Shown here one piece after another: positions 7,516 through 17,614 of a DNA stretch of 64,000 nucleotides (position 1 is its first letter; every line of letters starts with the position of its first letter). Under the pieces are notes generated by a model. The model was not told the DNA's origin. It worked only from the letters and a program-made list of their open reading frames with translations, and did no database searches. The stretch is taken from NCBI RefSeq assembly GCF_003185895.1, contig NZ_QHLY01000012.1, forward strand, positions 1,178,001 to 1,242,000. Direction: 5' to 3'. This stretch comes from Cryobacterium arcticum (GTDB taxonomy: Bacteria; Actinomycetota; Actinomycetes; Actinomycetales; Microbacteriaceae). The translations under genes were made by a program, and so were the position numbers.

Positions 7516-8645
7516 GCGGTCACCTCGGCCTGGGCGGGCTCGTCCAGGCGCAGCAACCAGCCGTGCCGGTCGGGCAGGCGGCCGTACTGGATGTCGGTGA
7601 GTTCCTGGCGCAGGGCCATGGTGATCTCGCCGGCGGGAGCGTCGGCGGAGCCGATCTCGAAGCCGGCACCCTTGAGCTGGGCGATCGGTGTGACCACGGC
7701 GGCAGTTCCGCAGGCGAACACCTCGGTGATCTCACCGGATGCGACACCGTCGCGCCACTCGTCCACGGTCACGTCGCGCTCGACCACGGTCATGCCGCGG
7801 TCGCGGGCGAGCTGCATGATGCTGTCGCGGGTGACACCCTCGAGGATGGTGCCGGTGAGGCGCGGTGTCACGAGGGTGTCGGTGCCGTGCACGAAGAACA
7901 CGTTCATGCCACCGAGCTCGTCGATGTGCGTTCCGGTCTCGCCGTCGAGAAAGAGCACCTGGGCGCAGCCGTTGTCGTAGGCCTCACGCTGGGGCAGCAG
8001 CGAGGCGGCGTAGTTGCCGCCGCACTTGGCCGCACCGGTTCCACCGCGACCCGCGCGGGAGTACTCGGTGGAGAGCCAGATGCTCACCGGGGCGACGCCG
8101 TCGGTGAAGTAGGCGCCGGCCGGGCTCGCGATCACGTAGTAGCCCACCTTGTGCGCGGCGCGCACGCCGAGGAAGCTCTCGTTGGCGATCATGAACGGGC
8201 GCAGGTACAGGCTGGTCTCCGGGGCATCCGGCACCCATTGGCCGTCCACGGCGATGATCTGCTTGACCGATTCGATGAAGTCGGCCACCGGCAGTTCGGG
8301 CAGCGCGAGCCGGCGAGCCGAGCTCTGCAGGCGTTCGGCGTTCTTCTCCGGCCGGAAGGTCCAGATGGAGCCGTCGGCGTGCCGGTACGCCTTCATGCCC
8401 TCGAAGATCTCCTGGCCGTAGTGCAGCACCGACGAGGCCGGGTCGAGCAGCAACGGGCCGTACGGGGTGACGCGGGCGTCATGCCAGCCCTCCTCGACGG
8501 TCCAGTCGATGGTGACCATGTGGTCGGTGAAGTGCTTGCCGAAGCCCGGGTCGGCGAGGATCGTCTCTCGCTCGGCGTTGGAGCGCGCCGTCTCAGACGG
8601 GGTCAGTTCGAATTCGAGGGGGAAGGTGGTGCTCTGCTGGCTCAT
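7512..8645 (-). CDS. ilvE: Branched-chain amino acid aminotransferase
   Basis: Last step of leucine, isoleucine and valine synthesis, using glutamate as amino donor; cytoplasmic PLP enzyme of fold type IV. The 377 residues contain YGQEIFEGMKAYR near residue 76 and the PLP lysine K207 in GTGAAKCGGNYAASL, followed by the ELGGMN and TPRLTGTILEGVTR segments of class IV transaminases. Length fits the actinobacterial BCAT-II type. It lies 15 bases downstream of leuB, and its stop overlaps the FAH-family start. The Shine-Dalgarno is weak (GGGACT), so it probably depends on translation of leuB. Confidence 0.95.
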   Translation of the reverse strand: MSQQSTTFPLEFELTPSETARSNAERETILADPGFGKHFTDHMVTIDWTVEEGWHDARVTPYGPLLLDPASSVLHYGQEIFEGMKAYRHADGSIWTFRPEKNAERLQSSARRLALPELPVADFIESVKQIIAVDGQWVPDAPETSLYLRPFMIANESFLGVRAAHKVGYYVIASPAGAYFTDGVAPVSIWLSTEYSRAGRGGTGAAKCGGNYAASLLPQREAYDNGCAQVLFLDGETGTHIDELGGMNVFFVHGTDTLVTPRLTGTILEGVTRDSIMQLARDRGMTVVERDVTVDEWRDGVASGEITEVFACGTAAVVTPIAQLKGAGFEIGSADAPAGEITMALRQELTDIQYGRLPDRHGWLLRLDEPAQAEVTA

Positions 8646-8660
8646 TGGAGTCCCGTTCGG

Positions 8661-9743
8661 TTAGGAGAGAGAGTCGGTGAGGCGGGTCACGATGGCATCG
8701 CCGACGGCGCTGGTGGATCGTGGTTCCGCGGCGCCGGTGCCGGATGTGGTGCGGGCCGAGATGTCGGCCGTGACGGCGGCGCTCACTCGAGCCGACGCAT
8801 CCGAGAGCCCGAGGTGATCGAGCAGGAGCGCAACGGAGAGGATCGCTGCCGTGGGATCGGCCAACTGCCGGCCCGCGATGTCTGGTGCCGAACCGTGTAC
8901 CGGTTCGAACATGCTGGGAAAACGACGGTCCGGATTTATATTTCCGGATGCCGCGAGGCCGATGCCGCCGCTGATTGCCGCTGCCAGGTCAGTGAGAATA
9001 TCGCCGAAGAGGTTATCCGTGACGATGACGTCAAATCTACTCGGATTTGTGACGAGAAAAATCGTCGCGGCGTCTACGTGCAGGTAATCGACGGCCACAT
9101 CGGGGTATTCGGCGGCCACCTCGGTCACGATGCGCTGCCACAGGCTGCCGGAGAAGACCAGCACGTTGGTCTTGTGCACGAGGGTGAGGCGCTTGCGGGC
9201 GCGGTTCTGGGCGACGTCGAAGGCGTAGCGCACCACCCGTTCCACCCCGTAGGCGGTGTTGACCGACACCTCGTTGGCCACCTCGTGCGGGCTGCCCTGG
9301 CGGATGGCGCCGCCGTTACCGACATACGGGCCTTCGGTGCCCTCGCGCACGACCACGAAGTCCACCTCGCCGGGCTCGGCGAGCGGGCTGGGCACACCGG
9401 GGTACAGCACGCTCGGGCGCAGGTTCACGTAGTGGTCGAGCGAGAAGCGCAGTTTGAGCAGCAGCCCGCGCTCGATATTGGCGTTCTTGAGCCGGGGGTC
9501 GCCGGGTACGCCGCCGACGGCGCCGAGCAGGATCGCGTCGTGCTCGATGATCGCGGCCAGGTCGTCGTCGGTGAGAACGTCACCGGTTTCGAGGAACCGG
9601 GTGGCGCCGAGCGAGAAGTGGGTGAGATCGAAGGTCACCGGCTCGGTCTGGGTAGCAGCCTCCAGCACCTTGAGCGCTTCGGTGACGACTTCGGGGCCGA
9701 TGCCGTCTCCGGCGATGACAGCGAGCTTGACTGAGCGGGACAT
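8661..9743 (-). CDS. leuB: 3-isopropylmalate dehydrogenase
   Basis: Oxidises and decarboxylates 3-isopropylmalate in leucine synthesis. The 360 residues include the family features GDGIGPEVV near the N-terminus, VRE-TEG (residues near 130), the catalytic lysine/tyrosine region and the metal-binding [19 protein letters not shown]. The NAD-binding [12 protein letters not shown] follows. ATG at 9743 with GGAG seven bases upstream. First gene of the leuB-ilvE-FAH unit. About 180 bases in its 3' half (8881-9060) have only about 54 percent GC by hand count, with AGA, AGT, ATA and AAT codons that are otherwise rare here, although the protein motifs are intact. Confidence 0.96.
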   Translation of the reverse strand: MSRSVKLAVIAGDGIGPEVVTEALKVLEAATQTEPVTFDLTHFSLGATRFLETGDVLTDDDLAAIIEHDAILLGAVGGVPGDPRLKNANIERGLLLKLRFSLDHYVNLRPSVLYPGVPSPLAEPGEVDFVVVREGTEGPYVGNGGAIRQGSPHEVANEVSVNTAYGVERVVRYAFDVAQNRARKRLTLVHKTNVLVFSGSLWQRIVTEVAAEYPDVAVDYLHVDAATIFLVTNPSRFDVIVTDNLFGDILTDLAAAISGGIGLAASGNINPDRRFPSMFEPVHGSAPDIAGRQLADPTAAILSVALLLDHLGLSDASARVSAAVTADISARTTSGTGAAEPRSTSAVGDAIVTRLTDSLS

Positions 9744-9905
9744 GCGGCTCCGATTACGGTGAGGCAGCGGTGGGCTGGCGAAATTGACGTAGAGATACCC
9801 TGCAAATCAACCCTATCGTTCGCCATCAGGTGTCTATGCTGGGTAACCCTTGACGGTGCGCGTCGCCGGCGTGCACATGCCACTCCCCGAAGAAAGCAGT
9901 TCATC

Positions 9906-10157
9906 ATGAGTATCGGATTGGGAATCTTCCTGTTCGTCGTCGGCGCCATCCTGGTGTGGGCCCTGAATATCCAGGTCGACTGGATCGACCTCGACCTGGT
10001 CGGCTACATCCTGATGGGCGCCGGAGCGCTCATCTTCGTACTCGGCCTGGTGCTGCTCACCCGTCGCCGCAACAGCATCAGCACCACCCGCAGCGCGGTC
10101 GACCCCGTCAGCGGAGAGCGCACCGTGCAACAGGAACGGTCGATCGACGACGTGTAG
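9906..10157 (+). CDS. Small two-helix membrane protein, DUF6458-type
   Basis: An 83-residue protein beginning MSIGLGIFLFVVGAILVWAL, with two hydrophobic helices (about residues 4-21 and 28-50) joined by a conserved-looking VDWIDLDLVGY turn, then a basic stop RRRNS and a polar tail rich in S, T, D and E. It resembles the actinobacterial DUF6458 family as I recall it; no function is known. The ATG at 9906 is chosen over upstream in-frame codons because AGAAAG precedes it and the first helix begins directly. It is divergent from leuB and ends at a strong bidirectional terminator. Confidence 0.8.
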   Translation: MSIGLGIFLFVVGAILVWALNIQVDWIDLDLVGYILMGAGALIFVLGLVLLTRRRNSISTTRSAVDPVSGERTVQQERSIDDV

Positions 10158-10196
10158 CTCAACTCAGTACCCCGCGCCTCACCGGCGCCGAACACG

Positions 10197-10226
10197 AAAA
10201 GCCCCGGATTCGCATCCGGGGCTTTT
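10197..10226. terminator. Bidirectional intrinsic terminator
   Basis: AAAAGCCCCGGAT (10197-10209) and ATCCGGGGCTTTT (10214-10226) form a perfect 13-base stem with a 4-base loop and T-runs on both sides. It serves the small membrane protein gene from the left and serA from the right. Confidence 0.93.
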
Positions 10227-10238
10227 CTCGTTCGGGTG

Positions 10239-11831
10239 TTAATCCGTGATGTCGATCGCGACCATGACGTCAGCGGTGATGGCCGACCGCAGCGAGTCGA
10301 GCAGAGTCGCGGGCACGGGCGAGTCGACGGTCAGAACGCTCAGCGCCTTGCCGCCGGCCTCGTGGCGGGCGATCTGCATGCCGGCGATGTTGATCTCGGC
10401 CTCGCCGAATTCGCGGCCGTAGACGGCGACGATTCCGGGGCGGTCGGTGTAGAGCATCACGATGAGGTGCTCGGCGAACGGCACCTCGACGTCGTAGCCG
10501 TTGACTTCGACGATCTTCTCGATCTGCTTGGTGCCCACCAGGGTGCCGGAGACCGAGACCTGCGAGCCGTCGGCGAGGGCGCCGCGCAGCGTGATCAGGT
10601 TGCGGTACTCGGGCGACTCGGCCTCGGTGATGAGGCGCACGGCAACGCCGCGCTGGTCGGCGAGCAGCGGCGCGTTCACGTAGGAGACGGTTTCGCTGAC
10701 CACGTTGGTGAAGATGCCCTTGAGGGCGGCGAGCTTCAGCACCGAGACGTCGAACTCGACGATCTCGCCGCGCACCTCGACGTCCACGCTGGTGAGCGGG
10801 CTGTGGGCGGCGAGGCCGGAGAAGACCTGGCCGAGCTTCTCCACCAGCGGGATGCCGGGGCGCACGGTCGGGTCGATGATGCCGCCGGCGACGTTCACGG
10901 CATCCGGCACGAGCTCGCCGGAGAGCGCGAGGCGTACCGACTTGGCGACCGAGACACCGGCCTTCTCCTGCGCTTCGTCGGTGGACGCGCCCAGGTGCGG
11001 GGTGGTGATCAGGTTGTCGAGGCCGAGCAGCGGCGAACCGGTCGGCGGCTCGTTCACGAAGACGTCGAGGCCCGCGCCGGCGATGGTGCCGTCGACGAGT
11101 GCGGTGTACAGGTCGGCTTCGTCGATCAGGCCGCCGCGGGCGACGTTGACGACGTAGGCGGTGGGCTTCATCAGCTTCAGCTGCGGGGCGCTGATCATGC
11201 CCGTGGTCTCGGGCGTCTTCGGCATGTGGATGGTGACGAAGTCGGACTGCTCGAGCAGTTCGTCCAGGGTCACCGGGTGCACGCCGAGCTGCTGGGCGCG
11301 GGCCGAGGTGATGTACGGGTCGAACGCGATGATGTTCACGCCGAACGCCTGCAGGCGCGCGGCCACGAGGGCGCCGATGCGGCCGAGGCCGATGATGCCG
11401 ACGGTCTTCTCATACAGCTCGATGCCGGTGTACTTGGAGCGCTTCCACTGGCCCTGCGCCAGAGCGCCGTGAGCGGGCGGGATGTGGCGAGCGAGGCTGA
11501 GGATGTGGCCGACGGTCAGTTCCGCGGCGGAGATGATGTTGGAGGTGGGCGCGTTGACCACCATGACGCCGGCCGCGGTGGCGGCCTTGATGTCGACGTT
11601 GTCGAGCCCGACGCCGGCGCGGGCGATGACCTGCAGGTTCGGGGCGGCGGCGAGGGCTTCGGCGTCGACTTTGGTCGCGGAACGAACGAGGATGGCGTTG
11701 GCAGAGGCCAGCGCAGAGAGCAGGGCGGCACGGTCGGTGCCGTCGACGTTGACAACGTCGAAGTCGGGCCCGAGGGCGTCGACGGTGGCGGGCGAGAGTT
11801 CTTCGGCGATTAGTACAACGGGCTTCGACAC
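10239..11831 (-). CDS. serA: D-3-phosphoglycerate dehydrogenase
   Basis: First committed step of serine synthesis, oxidising 3-phosphoglycerate with NAD. The 530 residues follow the long type 1 layout: split substrate domain, Rossmann domain with VGIIGLGRIG at residues 144-153, a catalytic histidine in TPHLGAST, then an intervening (ASB) domain and a C-terminal ACT domain (about 455-530, LIVMLYTDRPGIVAVYG) for allosteric serine control. The long form is typical of actinobacteria. The start is GTG at 11831 behind AAGGATC. It is transcribed alone between divergent DoxX and the terminator at 10197. Confidence 0.96.
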   Translation of the reverse strand: MSKPVVLIAEELSPATVDALGPDFDVVNVDGTDRAALLSALASANAILVRSATKVDAEALAAAPNLQVIARAGVGLDNVDIKAATAAGVMVVNAPTSNIISAAELTVGHILSLARHIPPAHGALAQGQWKRSKYTGIELYEKTVGIIGLGRIGALVAARLQAFGVNIIAFDPYITSARAQQLGVHPVTLDELLEQSDFVTIHMPKTPETTGMISAPQLKLMKPTAYVVNVARGGLIDEADLYTALVDGTIAGAGLDVFVNEPPTGSPLLGLDNLITTPHLGASTDEAQEKAGVSVAKSVRLALSGELVPDAVNVAGGIIDPTVRPGIPLVEKLGQVFSGLAAHSPLTSVDVEVRGEIVEFDVSVLKLAALKGIFTNVVSETVSYVNAPLLADQRGVAVRLITEAESPEYRNLITLRGALADGSQVSVSGTLVGTKQIEKIVEVNGYDVEVPFAEHLIVMLYTDRPGIVAVYGREFGEAEINIAGMQIARHEAGGKALSVLTVDSPVPATLLDSLRSAITADVMVAIDITD

Positions 11832-11928
11832 GAAAACAGATCCTTAGAAAGCGTCAGGCGAGGGAAGCTCGCGCCTCGCGCATGGGGCGCCAGATACCAC
11901 AACACTTTACTGGCTGCAGAATAGAGCG

Positions 11929-12330
11929 ATGAGCCCAGAGACTGTGACCAACGTCCTGACGGTGCTGCGGGTCGTTCTCGCCGCCGTGTTCGTCTTCGCC
12001 GGGATCACCCATTTCACGCCGGCCGTGCAGCGCACGATGGCCGCGATGATCCCGCCCGCCCTGCGATTCGGCGGGTTCTGGTCGCCACGCACCCTGGTGA
12101 TCGTCACCGGGCTCTGCGAGATCGCGGGCGGCATCGGATTGTTGATCGATGTCACCCGTGTTACGTCCGGAGTCGCGTTGGCCGTGTTTCTGGTCGCGGT
12201 GTTTCCGGCCAACGCCTATGCGGCCCGGCACAAGGAGCGGTTCGGCGCTGTCGCCATCCCGCTCGTTCCCCGGCTCCTCGGCCAGCTGGTGCTGATTGCC
12301 CTGGTGCTCGCGGTGTCGCTGCCGATCTAG
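11929..12330 (+). CDS. DoxX-family membrane protein
   Basis: A 133-residue protein with four predicted membrane helices, beginning near residues 8-26 (VLTVLRVVLAAVFVFAGITH), which is the DoxX/DoxD start pattern with the FAGITHF motif. The later segments (VIVTGLCEIAGGIGLLIDV, VALAVFLVAVFPANAYAA and the last 25 residues) complete the four-helix unit. DoxX relatives in actinobacteria are linked to redox and thiol stress, but a function for this one is not shown. It is divergent from serA across 97 bases and its stop overlaps the end of the next gene on the other strand by four bases. Confidence 0.85.
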   Translation: MSPETVTNVLTVLRVVLAAVFVFAGITHFTPAVQRTMAAMIPPALRFGGFWSPRTLVIVTGLCEIAGGIGLLIDVTRVTSGVALAVFLVAVFPANAYAARHKERFGAVAIPLVPRLLGQLVLIALVLAVSLPI

Positions 12331-12695
12331 ACGATCAGGCTGCCGAGCCCGAAGACGAAGATGTCGAGTTGGAGGGCGGAGACCAGCGCCAGGCCGGCCA
12401 GCAACAGAAGCGCCTGCGGTCCGGCTTCCCGGCGGCGGCCGAGCCAGAAGGCGAGGCCGAATACCGCGATCGGAACCAGCACGCCGGCCAGGAGAAGTCC
12501 CCAGCCGAATCCGCTCAGGGAGGTGTCCAAGGCCGCGGCCGCGTCGTTCAGGCCCAGCAGGTTGCCGAGGCCGTACCAGGCGCTGTAGGCGTAGAACAAG
12601 CCGAAGAAGATGGCGATCGTGGCAGCCAGCCAGCCGGGCGTGCGGCGGATGCGGGTGGCGCTCGCGGTTGTCGTGGTGGTGTCGTCAGTGCTCAT
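12327..12695 (-). CDS. Small membrane protein of unknown function (three helices)
   Basis: A 122-residue protein starting MSTDDTTTTTASATRIRRTP, a polar Thr-rich N-terminus followed by three predicted helices (WLAATIAIFFGLFYAYSAWY; FGWGLLLAGVLVPIAVFGLAF; ALLLLAGLALVSALQLDIFV). I do not recognise the family. The ATG (12695-12693) shares one base with the stop of the upstream gene (TGATG), so the two are translationally coupled. The last codons overlap the DoxX stop on the other strand. Confidence 0.75.
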   Translation of the reverse strand: MSTDDTTTTTASATRIRRTPGWLAATIAIFFGLFYAYSAWYGLGNLLGLNDAAAALDTSLSGFGWGLLLAGVLVPIAVFGLAFWLGRRREAGPQALLLLAGLALVSALQLDIFVFGLGSLIV

Positions 12696-13183
12696 CAGAG
12701 TCCCCCGGATCCAGCGATGAAGGGCAGTGGGGCCAGAAGCACGACTCCCAGGATGAGCCAGGTCCAGCGCAGGCGAGGCTTGCCACGGGTGAGCCAGAAC
12801 GAGGAAGCGAACCAGATCACCGGGGCGGCGATGGCCAGCCAGGTGCCCAGGGAGAACATGAACTGGGCCAGCGGGTCGGTGAACGGGTTGGTGAGGCGTC
12901 CGATCCCGATGAACCAACCGATCGTGTAGAGCAGGTACACCCCGCCGAGAATTCCGAGGCCGACGAGGGCGGGAGAAGACATCGCTGCGGGCTCTTTCGG
13001 GGCATCCACATAGCCGCCGGGCGAGCCGGTGACCGTCCAGCCGTCCGGCAGCTCGGTCTCGGTTGCCTCGGCGGTCGGCGCGGCGCCTGGTGCGGGTTCG
13101 GGGTCGACGCTGCGGCCGGAGACGAGGGTGGGATCGTCGTCGCCGGCCCAGCCGAGCGCGTCGTTATCCCGAGAAGAAGTCAT
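12695..13183 (-). CDS. Membrane protein of unknown function with acidic cytosolic N-terminus
   Basis: A 162-residue protein. Residues 1-68 are polar, acidic and Pro/Ala-rich (for example PDGWTVTGSPGGYVDAPKEP). Three predicted helices follow (LVGLGILGGVYLLYTIGWFI, FSLGTWLAIAAPVIWFASSF, WTWLILGVVLLAPLPFIAG). It is coupled by a TGATG overlap to the next small membrane protein, and the two probably act together. I recognise no domain that gives a function. Confidence 0.75.
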   Translation of the reverse strand: MTSSRDNDALGWAGDDDPTLVSGRSVDPEPAPGAAPTAEATETELPDGWTVTGSPGGYVDAPKEPAAMSSPALVGLGILGGVYLLYTIGWFIGIGRLTNPFTDPLAQFMFSLGTWLAIAAPVIWFASSFWLTRGKPRLRWTWLILGVVLLAPLPFIAGSGGL

Positions 13184-13270
13184 GTGTCCAGACTATAGAG
13201 CCGGTCGGCCGCACCGACGACGAAACGGCTCTGTCTGCGACCCGTAATATCTCAGTCCCTCACCAGCTAC

Positions 13271-13957
13271 TCAGGACCTGCGGATGACCGCGGACACCGC
13301 GATCACCCAGCCCAGCACGCCGGCCAGGCAGAGGCGTTCGGCGAGTCCGATCATGCCGGGTGCGACGGTGGCCGCCATTCCCAGCCAGGCGAGGCCGAGG
13401 AGGGCGACGCCGGTGAGGATGGCCGCGGCCGGGTAGGCCGCCTGCAGGCGGTCGCTGCCGCGCAGCCAGAGCGTGAGCAGCGCGAAGCCGGCCAGCGCGG
13501 TGACGAAACCCACGACGGCGACAGTGAGGTGCGCGGCGCCGAGCGCGGTCGTGGGGGCCAGACCCGGGGCATCCGCGGCCGGGATGTCGGTGGGCAGGAA
13601 CGCCAGCGCCGCAGAGCAGGCGCCGGCGACCAGCAGCAGCGCCAGGCCTACCCTCTGCAGGCGGCTGCGCGGACCGAACCTCGCGAGGGCGGCAACTGCG
13701 CAGACCGTGACCACTCCCCTGGCCAGGAAGTTCAGGTTCATGATCCAGCCGTACGGGCCCACGGCGAGGTTGCTCTCGGCCTCGGAGATCACGCTGTAGT
13801 GCGGCGGCAAGAGCTGCAGCAGAATGTCGACCAGCACGTAGAGCACGGCCCCGACCACGGCGACCGTCGCAAGAACCCGGGTGGAGCGGAAGGCCCGACG
13901 GCTTGTGGCATACGGTGCTCCGTTGGTCTGGTTGTCCGGGAAGTCACGCTCGCTCAC
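13271..13957 (-). CDS. DUF998-type multi-spanning membrane protein
   Basis: A 228-residue protein with a polar N-terminus of about 27 residues, then roughly six helices. The pattern (VLATVAVVGAVLYVLVDILL, ISEAESNLAVGPYGWIMNLNF, then repeated Ala/Leu helices and a C-terminal LCLAGVLGWVIAVSAVIRR) fits the DUF998 family of integral membrane proteins, whose function is unknown. It stands alone on the minus strand; 87 bases separate it from the neighbour downstream. Confidence 0.75.
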   Translation of the reverse strand: MSERDFPDNQTNGAPYATSRRAFRSTRVLATVAVVGAVLYVLVDILLQLLPPHYSVISEAESNLAVGPYGWIMNLNFLARGVVTVCAVAALARFGPRSRLQRVGLALLLVAGACSAALAFLPTDIPAADAPGLAPTTALGAAHLTVAVVGFVTALAGFALLTLWLRGSDRLQAAYPAAAILTGVALLGLAWLGMAATVAPGMIGLAERLCLAGVLGWVIAVSAVIRRS

Positions 13958-14103
13958 GCGGGAAGCCTACCGGGCCCCCGGGCACCCAGAGACGGCATCC
14001 ACGCTCGCCGCATAGCGCGTCCCTGGTGAGAGGGCAGTTAAGCGCGCTGGAACTGGCCTCAACTGTCATCTCGCGGCAATCGGCATCTGCCCAGGGCACG
14101 CCA

Positions 14104-14132
14104 AAGGGGCCAGTCGCGATGACTGGCCCCTT
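14104..14132. terminator. Hairpin terminator after ilvC
   Basis: AAGGGGCCAGTC (14104-14115) pairs perfectly with GACTGGCCCCTT (14121-14132) across a 5-base loop. It lies 19 bases beyond the ilvC stop in the direction of transcription and closes the ilvDBNC run. Confidence 0.85.
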
Positions 14133-14150
14133 CGGTGAAACGGGTTCTGA

Positions 14151-15723
<1,573 letters not shown>

Positions 15724-15725
15724 GG

Positions 15726-17576
15726 CTACTCCTCTTCCCAGGTCGGGGCGTGGTCCTTGGCGTACTGCACGAAGCTGTTGCTGACACCCTGCGGCACCAT
15801 CGGCCAGACCATGGCGTCGCGGCTCACGATGAAGTCGATCACCACCGGGCGGTCGTTGGTGGCCAGAGCCAGCTTGATCGCGTCGTCGACCTGATCGGCG
15901 CTGGTGACCCGGATGCCCAGGGCGCCGTACGCATCCGCCATCTTCACGAAGTCGGGCACCATCGCGGTGCCGTGACCGGTGTTGAGGTCGGTGAAGGAGT
16001 GCCGTCCGTCATAGAAGAGGGACTGCCACTGCCGCACCATGCCGAGGGACGAGTTGTTGATGATCGCCACCTTGATCGGGATGTTGTTGATCGTGCAGGT
16101 GGCGAGCTCCTGGTTGGTCATCTGGAAGCAGCCGTCGCCGTCGATCGACCAGACCACCCGGTCGGGTTCGGCGACCTTGGCACCCATCGCCGCGGGAACC
16201 GAGTAGCCCATGGTGCCGGCGCCACCGGAGTTGAGCCAGGAGTTGGGTCGCTCGTACTTGATGAACTGCGCGGCCCACATCTGGTGCTGGCCGACGCCGG
16301 CGGCGTAGACGCCTTCGGGGCCGGTGAGCTCGCCGATGCGCTTGATCACGTACTGCGGGGCGAGCAGACCGTCGGCCGGCTCGGAGTAGCCCAGCGGGAA
16401 CTTCTCGCGCAGGCCGTTCAGGTAGGTCCACCATTCGGTGATGTCCGGCGTGGTCGTGGCGATGGCGTCACGGTAGGCCACGGTGAGGTCGGCGATCACG
16501 TCCTTGGCATCGCCCACGATGGGCACGTCGGCGGCCCGGATCTTGCCGATCTCGGCGGGGTCGACGTCCACGTGCACGATGGTGGCGTTCGGGGCGAACT
16601 CGCTGGCCTTTCCGGTAACCCGGTCGTCGAACCGGGCGCCGAGGGCGATGATCAGGTCGGCTTCCTGCAGCGCCAGCACCGCGGCGACAGTTCCGTGCAT
16701 GCCGGGCATGCCCAGGTGCTGCTTGTGCGAGTCGGGGAACGCACCGCGGGCCATCAGGGTGGTGACGATGGGGGTGCCGGTGAGTTCGGCCAGCTCGAGC
16801 AGCTCGGGTGAGGCCTTGGCGCGGATGACGCCGCCGCCCACGTAGAAGACAGGCTTCGAGGCGCCGGCCAGCAGCGCTGCCGCGGCCTGCACCTGCTTGC
16901 CGTGCGCCTTGGTGATCGGCCGGTAACCGGGCAGGTCGAGCTTGGGCGGCCAGATGAACGGCGCGCTCATCTGCTGGGCGTCCTTGGTGATGTCCACCAG
17001 CACCGGGCCGGGGCGGCCGGTGTTGCAGATCAGGAACGCCGACGCGATGGCCGCGGGGATGTCTTCCGGCCGCTTCACCAGGAAGGAGTGCTTGGTGATC
17101 GGCATGGTGATGCCGACGATGTCGGCCTCCTGGAAGGCATCCGTGCCCATCAGGGTACTGAACACCTGGCCGGTGATTGCCAGGAGCGGCACCGAGTCCA
17201 TGTAGGCGTCGGCGATCGCGGTGACCAGGTTGGTCGCGCCGGGGCCGGAGGTGGCGATGGCCACCCCGACCCGGTTGCTCGAGGACGCGTAGCCCTCGGC
17301 GGCGTGACCGGCGCCCTGTTCGTGGCGAACGAGGATGTGGCGGATGTCGTCCTGGTTCATCAGCTCGTCATAGAGCGGGATGACCGCGCCACCGGGCAGC
17401 CCGAAGACGTCGGTGACGCCGAGGAGCTTGAGGGTGCGCAGGATCGCGCCGGAGCCGGTGAGGATCTCTGGCGTGCCCGCGGCGCTCTCGCCCGCTGAAG
17501 CGGACGGGGCGCCGGGAAGGGGTGCTGACGGCGTTGGAATGGACGGAGATGGCACGGGCAGATGTTCCGTGGTCAT
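15726..17576 (-). CDS. ilvB: Acetolactate synthase, large catalytic subunit
   Basis: ThDP- and FAD-dependent enzyme condensing pyruvate with pyruvate or 2-oxobutyrate, the first common step of branched-chain synthesis. In 616 residues it shows the N-terminal ThDP-PYR domain with the activating glutamate in [15 protein letters not shown], the central FAD-binding domain, and the ThDP-binding motif [15 protein letters not shown] with the Mg2+ ligands. The first 35 residues are a Pro/Ser/Ala-rich extension, as in other actinobacterial forms. It lies 38 bases after ilvD and immediately before ilvN. No leader peptide or attenuator is seen in the short gap. Confidence 0.96.
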   Translation of the reverse strand: MTTEHLPVPSPSIPTPSAPLPGAPSASAGESAAGTPEILTGSGAILRTLKLLGVTDVFGLPGGAVIPLYDELMNQDDIRHILVRHEQGAGHAAEGYASSSNRVGVAIATSGPGATNLVTAIADAYMDSVPLLAITGQVFSTLMGTDAFQEADIVGITMPITKHSFLVKRPEDIPAAIASAFLICNTGRPGPVLVDITKDAQQMSAPFIWPPKLDLPGYRPITKAHGKQVQAAAALLAGASKPVFYVGGGVIRAKASPELLELAELTGTPIVTTLMARGAFPDSHKQHLGMPGMHGTVAAVLALQEADLIIALGARFDDRVTGKASEFAPNATIVHVDVDPAEIGKIRAADVPIVGDAKDVIADLTVAYRDAIATTTPDITEWWTYLNGLREKFPLGYSEPADGLLAPQYVIKRIGELTGPEGVYAAGVGQHQMWAAQFIKYERPNSWLNSGGAGTMGYSVPAAMGAKVAEPDRVVWSIDGDGCFQMTNQELATCTINNIPIKVAIINNSSLGMVRQWQSLFYDGRHSFTDLNTGHGTAMVPDFVKMADAYGALGIRVTSADQVDDAIKLALATNDRPVVIDFIVSRDAMVWPMVPQGVSNSFVQYAKDHAPTWEEE

Positions 17577-17614
17577 GAGAGGCAGATCCCTAAGTCGGTG
17601 ACGGATGGTGTCGG

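Noticed and set aside
7563..9734. A very long open frame on the plus strand (723 codons) opposite ilvE and leuB
   Set aside because: It is antisense to two clear enzymes, has the Gly/His/Arg/Val-rich composition of a high-GC shadow frame, and shows no motif.
10236..11813. A 525-codon open frame on the plus strand
   Set aside because: Fully antisense to serA; same shadow composition and no Shine-Dalgarno.
17577..17614. Possible leader peptide or attenuator before ilvB
   Set aside because: The gap after ilvD is 38 bases, with no run of branched-chain codons and no terminator/antiterminator pair.
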